Of a stretch of 8,742 nt of DNA, positions 5,724-8,742 are shown piece after piece (the stretch's first letter is position 1; each line of letters begins with the position of its first letter). Source of the DNA: Clostridiales bacterium. GTDB lineage: Bacteria > Bacillota > Clostridia > Oscillospirales > Oscillospiraceae. Position numbers and translations under genes: made by a program. The DNA lies in the NCBI GenBank assembly GCA_029098065.1, contig JAQXNP010000078.1, positions 1-8,742 of the forward strand, written 5' to 3'. The notes beneath the pieces were generated by a model, which did no database searches, was not told the origin of the DNA, and saw only the letters and a program-made list of their open reading frames with translations.

Positions 5724-5761
5724 TTCAAATAAAAGGTAAAAAAGGGTTATACAATTTGTAT
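5724..5761 (+). promoter_or_regulatory. Possible tepA promoter with dyad at the -10 box
   Basis: TTCAAA (5724-5729), an 18-base spacer and TATACA (5748-5753) form a plausible but imperfect promoter. The inverted repeat ATACAA-T-TTGTAT (5749-5761) overlaps the -10 box and might be an operator. The DnaA-box array is about 115 bases upstream of this promoter. Confidence 0.35.
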
Positions 5762-5820
5762 TGGCGAGTAGAAAGGACCGCTTTGGCGCATACTCAGGGG
5801 AGAAAGAGGAGGGATTGGCC

Positions 5821-6513
5821 ATGGAGGAAACAGGGGACCGGCAGGAAGAGCGGCGGGATATTGAAGAATTGGGGTCAGCGGTGATCCATACTCGCCGGGG
5901 GACGATTCACACCCTGACGATTATCGGACAGATCGAAGGACATCAGGTGCTGCCGCCTACGGCCAAGACCACCAAGTATGAACATGTGCTCCCCATGCTG
6001 GCCCTGGTGGAGGAGAGCGATGATGTGGATGGGCTTCTGGTTTTGCTGAATACCGCGGGGGGAGACATCGAGGCGGGGCTGGGGATCGCGGAGATGATCG
6101 CCGGGATGAAAAAGCCTACCGTCTCTCTGGTGCTAGGGGGCGGGCATTCCATCGGGGTGCCTCTGGCGGTGGCGGCCCGCACCTCCTTTATTGCCCCTAC
6201 GGCGGCCATGACCATTCACCCGGTGCGCATGTCGGGGACTATCATCGGAGTGAGCCAGATGTTTGCCTATTTTCAGCGGACCCAGGAGCGCATTCTGGAG
6301 TTCATTACCGGTCACAGCCGAATGAGGCGGGAGGACTTTGTCCGTCTGATGCTGGAAACCGGAGAACTCACCGGGGATATCGGCAGTGTCCTCTATGGGA
6401 AAGAGGCGGTGGAGGCCGGACTCATTGACCGGGTCGGGGGACTGTCTGACGCGCTGGACTGCCTCCATGAGCAGATCGAGGCACGGCGGATGGAAACGGA
6501 GGGGCGGGAGTGA
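5821..6513 (+). CDS. tepA: ClpP-like serine protease, TepA family
   Basis: A 230-residue ClpP-fold protein of the TepA (translocation-enhancing protein, B. subtilis YmfB) group, cytoplasmic. The Clp/crotonase-like signature is visible: LLVLLNTAGGDIEAGLGIAE (72-91) forming the oxyanion region, the nucleophile Ser110 in GGGHSIGVP, and His133 in TIHPVRMSG. The third catalytic residue should fall near GDIGSVLYGKEAVEAGLID (185-203), where Asp186 is a candidate that is not certain by eye. The start at ATG 5821 is preferred because GGAGGG lies seven bases upstream; an in-frame TTG at 5761 would add 20 residues, has no such site and falls at the promoter. In Firmicutes tepA commonly lies next to the SpoIIIE/FtsK gene, as here with uppP in between. 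Substrates are not well defined; a role linked to protein export was proposed for the Bacillus protein. Confidence 0.9.
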   Translation: MEETGDRQEERRDIEELGSAVIHTRRGTIHTLTIIGQIEGHQVLPPTAKTTKYEHVLPMLALVEESDDVDGLLVLLNTAGGDIEAGLGIAEMIAGMKKPTVSLVLGGGHSIGVPLAVAARTSFIAPTAAMTIHPVRMSGTIIGVSQMFAYFQRTQERILEFITGHSRMRREDFVRLMLETGELTGDIGSVLYGKEAVEAGLIDRVGGLSDALDCLHEQIEARRMETEGRE

Positions 6514-6544
6514 ACCCGTCCCTCGAATCTTCCTGAAAACGGGA

Positions 6545-6573
6545 TGGAAATACCCCGGGCATTGTGCTAATAT
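6545..6573 (+). promoter_or_regulatory. Extended -10 promoter of uppP
   Basis: TGGAAA (6545-6550), a 17-base spacer and TAATAT (6568-6573) preceded by TG at 6565-6566, an extended -10 element. A TATAAT at 6571-6576 overlaps in another register. Transcription would start about 25-30 bases before the TTG start codon, so the leader is short. Confidence 0.6.
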
Positions 6574-6608
6574 AATAGAGACATACCACACTGTTGGAGG
6601 GATTGCAT

Positions 6609-7454
6609 TTGAACTACATAACCGCCGTTCTCATGGGCGTTCTGCAGGGAATCACCGAGTTCCTGCCGATCTCCAGTTCGGGACATCTGGCTTTGTTCCA
6701 ATACTTTTTTGGGATGGAGGACATTGAGTCCCAGCAGATGTTCTTTACTGTCATGCTCCACTTCGGAACACTGATCTCTATCTTTATTTATTACTGGCAT
6801 GATATTGTGGATATGATCCGGGAATTTTTCCTGGGGGCAGCCTCGCTGTTTTCCCACAGGGGAGAGCGGGAGAAGTCCGCTCCGCCTCCCGCCCGGCGGC
6901 TGGTGCTCCTCATTATCGTGGCCACCCTGCCCCTCTTTGTGGTCCTGCCGGTGAAGGACGCCATCGAGTCTGCAACCAAAAACGTTACCTTTGTGTCCGT
7001 TGCCCTCATTGCCACCGGCTTTCTGCTCTTTTTCTCCGACCGGATGGCCAGGGGGCGCAAAACTGCCCGCACCGCCACCGTCGCGGACGCCGTGCTGGTG
7101 GGCTGCGCCCAGGCGGTGGGGACTCTGCCGGGTATCTCGCGCTCCGGCATCACCATCTCCGCCGGCCTCCTGCGGGGCTATGACCGGGAGTTCGCCGTCC
7201 GTTTTTCTTTCCTGATGAGCCTTCCCGCCGTTCTGGGCGCCACCCTGCTGGAGCTGAAGGACGCCCTGGAGCTGAGCCTGGATCCGGCTGTTTTGCCCTA
7301 CTGCGCCATCGGGGTGATCGTGTCTGCCGTAGTGGGCTGGTTTGCCATCCGACTGGTCAATCTGCTGGCCAGGAAGGGTAAATTCGGAGCCTTTGCCTAT
7401 TACTGCTGGGCGGTTGGCCTGGCTTCCCTGGCGGCGGGCTTCATCGTGAGATGA
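6609..7454 (+). CDS. uppP: Undecaprenyl-diphosphatase UppP (BacA family), TTG start
   Basis: A 281-residue integral membrane enzyme that removes one phosphate from undecaprenyl diphosphate, recycling the lipid carrier for peptidoglycan and other wall polymers; overexpression is known to give bacitracin resistance. The two conserved catalytic regions are complete: QGITEFLPISSSGHL (13-27) with Glu17 and the SSSGH loop, and LPGISRSGITISAGLL (173-188) with Arg178. Hydrophobic helices occur at about 44-62, 97-113, 126-142, 198-216, 230-250 and 261-279. The length is usual for the family. The TTG at 6609 is chosen because GGAGGG ends seven bases upstream and the protein then begins with the family's typical MNY-AVLMGVLQG pattern; there is no ATG at a suitable place. 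It has its own promoter and terminator between tepA and ftsK. Confidence 0.96.
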   Translation: MNYITAVLMGVLQGITEFLPISSSGHLALFQYFFGMEDIESQQMFFTVMLHFGTLISIFIYYWHDIVDMIREFFLGAASLFSHRGEREKSAPPPARRLVLLIIVATLPLFVVLPVKDAIESATKNVTFVSVALIATGFLLFFSDRMARGRKTARTATVADAVLVGCAQAVGTLPGISRSGITISAGLLRGYDREFAVRFSFLMSLPAVLGATLLELKDALELSLDPAVLPYCAIGVIVSAVVGWFAIRLVNLLARKGKFGAFAYYCWAVGLASLAAGFIVR

Positions 7455-7485
7455 GGCGGTTCCGGCCGACCCATCCCGGAAAGAG

Positions 7486-7524
7486 GACCGTTCCGTTCCA
7501 CAGAGGAGACGGAACGGTCTTTTT
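7486..7524 (+). terminator. Rho-independent terminator of uppP
   Basis: A perfect 11-bp stem (7486-7496 with 7509-7519), a 12-base loop, and five T residues (7520-7524). Confidence 0.88.
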
Positions 7525-7536
7525 GCGCCTCCGGCC

Positions 7537-7565
7537 TTGAAATTCAGTCAAGCTTGCGGTATGAT
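7537..7565 (+). promoter_or_regulatory. Sigma-A promoter of ftsK
   Basis: TTGAAA (7537-7542) is followed after 17 bases by TATGAT (7560-7565). The start codon is about 60 bases downstream of the -10 box. Confidence 0.82.
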
Positions 7566-7625
7566 TTATATTGAAATGTTATCGATATTTTCCCGCGTCA
7601 GCGGCGTCGGCGGAAGGATGATCTC

Positions 7626-8742
7626 ATGGCCACGACACAGAAGAAAAACAGTTCCACCCGGAAGTCCTCTGGCTCCGGGGGCAGGTCCGCTTCCCGGACT
7701 GCCCCGTCCAGAAAAAGCGCTCCCGAGCCACAGGCCCGGCCCATCCGGCGGGAAGTGGGAGCTCTGGTGTGTCTCCTGCTGGCCATCTTTTCCGCTTTGG
7801 GCTACTTTAAAGTGGAGGGGCTCTTCATCGACTTCCTCTGTGGCACCGCGAAGGGACTCATCGGCTGGGGCTACTGGCTGCTGCCCCCGGCTCTTCTGGC
7901 AGCCGGCGCGATTCTGGCGTTTCACCGGGGCCGTCCGGTACGGCTGAGAGTATGGTGCACCCTTCTGATCCCCATCGCGGCGGGAGGCGTTTTCCACATG
8001 CTGATGGCGAAGGGGAGCTATTCCTGGGACGGAACGCTGATCCGCACCCTGTGGGAGGGCGGGAAGGTCCTCGCCTGCGGCGGCGTGATCTCCGGCGTTC
8101 TGGCACAGGGGCTGATCGCCGTGTTCAGTAAGATCGGCGCGGGGATCATTTTTGCGCTGGTCCTTCTGTTCCTGATACTTACCGCCTGCAACAAGACGGT
8201 GATGGATGTGGCCGATTGGATACGGGACCGCCCCAGGCCTGATTATGAGGAGGAACCGGAACCTCAGGCGAGGCCTGTCCGGCAGGCGCCGCCCGACCGG
8301 CAGCCGTCCGCCCGGCGGGAGCGCCGCCGGCCCAACATCGATATCCCGGTGGATGACGGGCCCGTTCCCCGGGCAGCGGAGCCCGCTGAGGAGCCGAAGA
8401 AGAAGGGCTTTTTTGACCGCCGCTCCAAGGTGCCGGCCCCTGATCAGGTCCTGACCGGTACGGCGGGCCAGTCCGCCCGGCCGGAGTCTGACGGGCCTGC
8501 GGAGGAAGGGGCGGCAGAGCCTTCCGTACTTCCCCCGGAGCCCTTCCCGATGCCCAAGGAAGAGATTCTGGAGCGGGCATCCGAGCGGGAGGAACCCGCG
8601 GCACCCATGCCGGAGATCGTCCGGGAGCCCGCGGTGCCCAAGCTGAAGAAAGGCGACGCCGCGGAGGCGGCGGCTCAGGTGGATCAGGAGGTGGCAGAGA
8701 ATCTGTCTCAGCCGGCCCCCGCTTACCAGTATCCTCCGGTCT
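7626..8742 (+). CDS. ftsK: DNA translocase FtsK/SpoIIIE, N-terminal part (runs off window)
   Basis: An open frame of 372 codons continues past the window edge, so only the N-terminal half is present. FtsK/SpoIIIE proteins are septum-anchored motors that move chromosomal DNA during division or sporulation. Visible order: a basic Ser/Arg/Lys-rich cytoplasmic start (1-42); four or five membrane segments at about 43-60, 76-98, 108-128, 146-165 and 170-188; the motif DVADWIRDR (194-202) after the last span; then a long Pro/Glu/Arg-rich linker (about 203-372), including KKKGFFDRR (258-266), a short element common in clostridial homologues. The Walker ATPase and gamma domains lie beyond the edge, so the assignment rests on the N-terminal architecture and the tepA neighbourhood. 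The start has AAGGA seven bases upstream and a good promoter. Whether it acts as FtsK or SpoIIIE cannot be decided here. Confidence 0.88.
   Translation, partial: MATTQKKNSSTRKSSGSGGRSASRTAPSRKSAPEPQARPIRREVGALVCLLLAIFSALGYFKVEGLFIDFLCGTAKGLIGWGYWLLPPALLAAGAILAFHRGRPVRLRVWCTLLIPIAAGGVFHMLMAKGSYSWDGTLIRTLWEGGKVLACGGVISGVLAQGLIAVFSKIGAGIIFALVLLFLILTACNKTVMDVADWIRDRPRPDYEEEPEPQARPVRQAPPDRQPSARRERRRPNIDIPVDDGPVPRAAEPAEEPKKKGFFDRRSKVPAPDQVLTGTAGQSARPESDGPAEEGAAEPSVLPPEPFPMPKEEILERASEREEPAAPMPEIVREPAVPKLKKGDAAEAAAQVDQEVAENLSQPAPAYQYPPV

Larger units (their letters stand above)
5437..5820. other. Non-coding region with DnaA-box array and AT-rich tract
   Basis: No gene is supported in this stretch of nearly 400 bases. 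From left to right it holds unremarkable sequence to about 5520, the DnaA-box-like array (5522-5608), an AT-rich tract (5611-5660), a pyrimidine-rich/purine-rich imperfect hairpin (5709-5720 with 5736-5746), a short dyad (5749-5761) and the 5' leader of tepA. Its base composition differs sharply from the GC-rich genes around it. Confidence 0.75.

Noticed and set aside
5761..5820. Upstream TTG start for tepA
   Set aside because: No ribosome binding site, coincides with the promoter dyad, and the ATG at 5821 has an ideal GGAGGG site.

Overview
The window looks like an ordinary stretch of chromosome from a GC-rich gut Clostridia genome, most likely an Oscillospiraceae-type organism (Flavonifractor/Intestinimonas/Oscillibacter-like). 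This is inferred from gene content and composition: strong AGGAGG-type ribosome binding sites, sigma-A promoters, GC-rich third codon positions, and clostridial families (DUF4364, CmpB-type membrane protein, DUF3048 lipoprotein, short Smr protein). I see no phage, transposon, CRISPR or defence genes.

Layout. Positions 56-778 (+) encode a canonical sirtuin deacylase. It converges through a shared hairpin terminator on a minus-strand pair: a short Smr-domain protein (1615-1268) and a PaaI-type hotdog thioesterase (1250-849). Back-to-back promoters at 1645-1704 serve that pair and a plus-strand tRNA-Ser(CGA) (1777-1864), which has its own terminator. After a gene-free gap with a long perfect hairpin comes a second minus-strand operon: a DUF3048 lipoprotein (3833-2754), then a macro-domain ADP-ribosyl hydrolase (2740-2231). 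A divergent promoter pair at 3867-3938 starts that operon and a plus-strand pair: a DUF4364 winged-helix protein (3982-4530) overlapping a CmpB-family membrane protein with a coiled-coil tail (4523-5386), closed by a strong terminator.

Positions 5437-5820 are non-coding. They hold the most unusual feature of the window: six same-orientation DnaA-box-like 9-mers arranged as two triplets of identical internal spacing, exactly 57 bp apart. The last one is a perfect TTATCCACA, and a very AT-rich stretch follows directly. Downstream on the plus strand are tepA (ClpP-like protease, 5821-6513), uppP (undecaprenyl-diphosphatase, TTG start, 6609-7454) and the N-terminal part of ftsK/spoIIIE (7626 to the window edge). 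tepA beside a SpoIIIE-type translocase is a familiar Firmicutes arrangement.

Functional links: the sirtuin makes O-acetyl-ADP-ribose and the macro-domain protein probably hydrolyses that product or ADP-ribosyl esters, although they lie in separate operons. UppP recycles the lipid carrier for cell-wall synthesis, and FtsK couples division or sporulation to chromosome transport. The DnaA-box array next to them suggests a replication-control site (DnaA-box cluster) or, less likely, an origin; this is inference.
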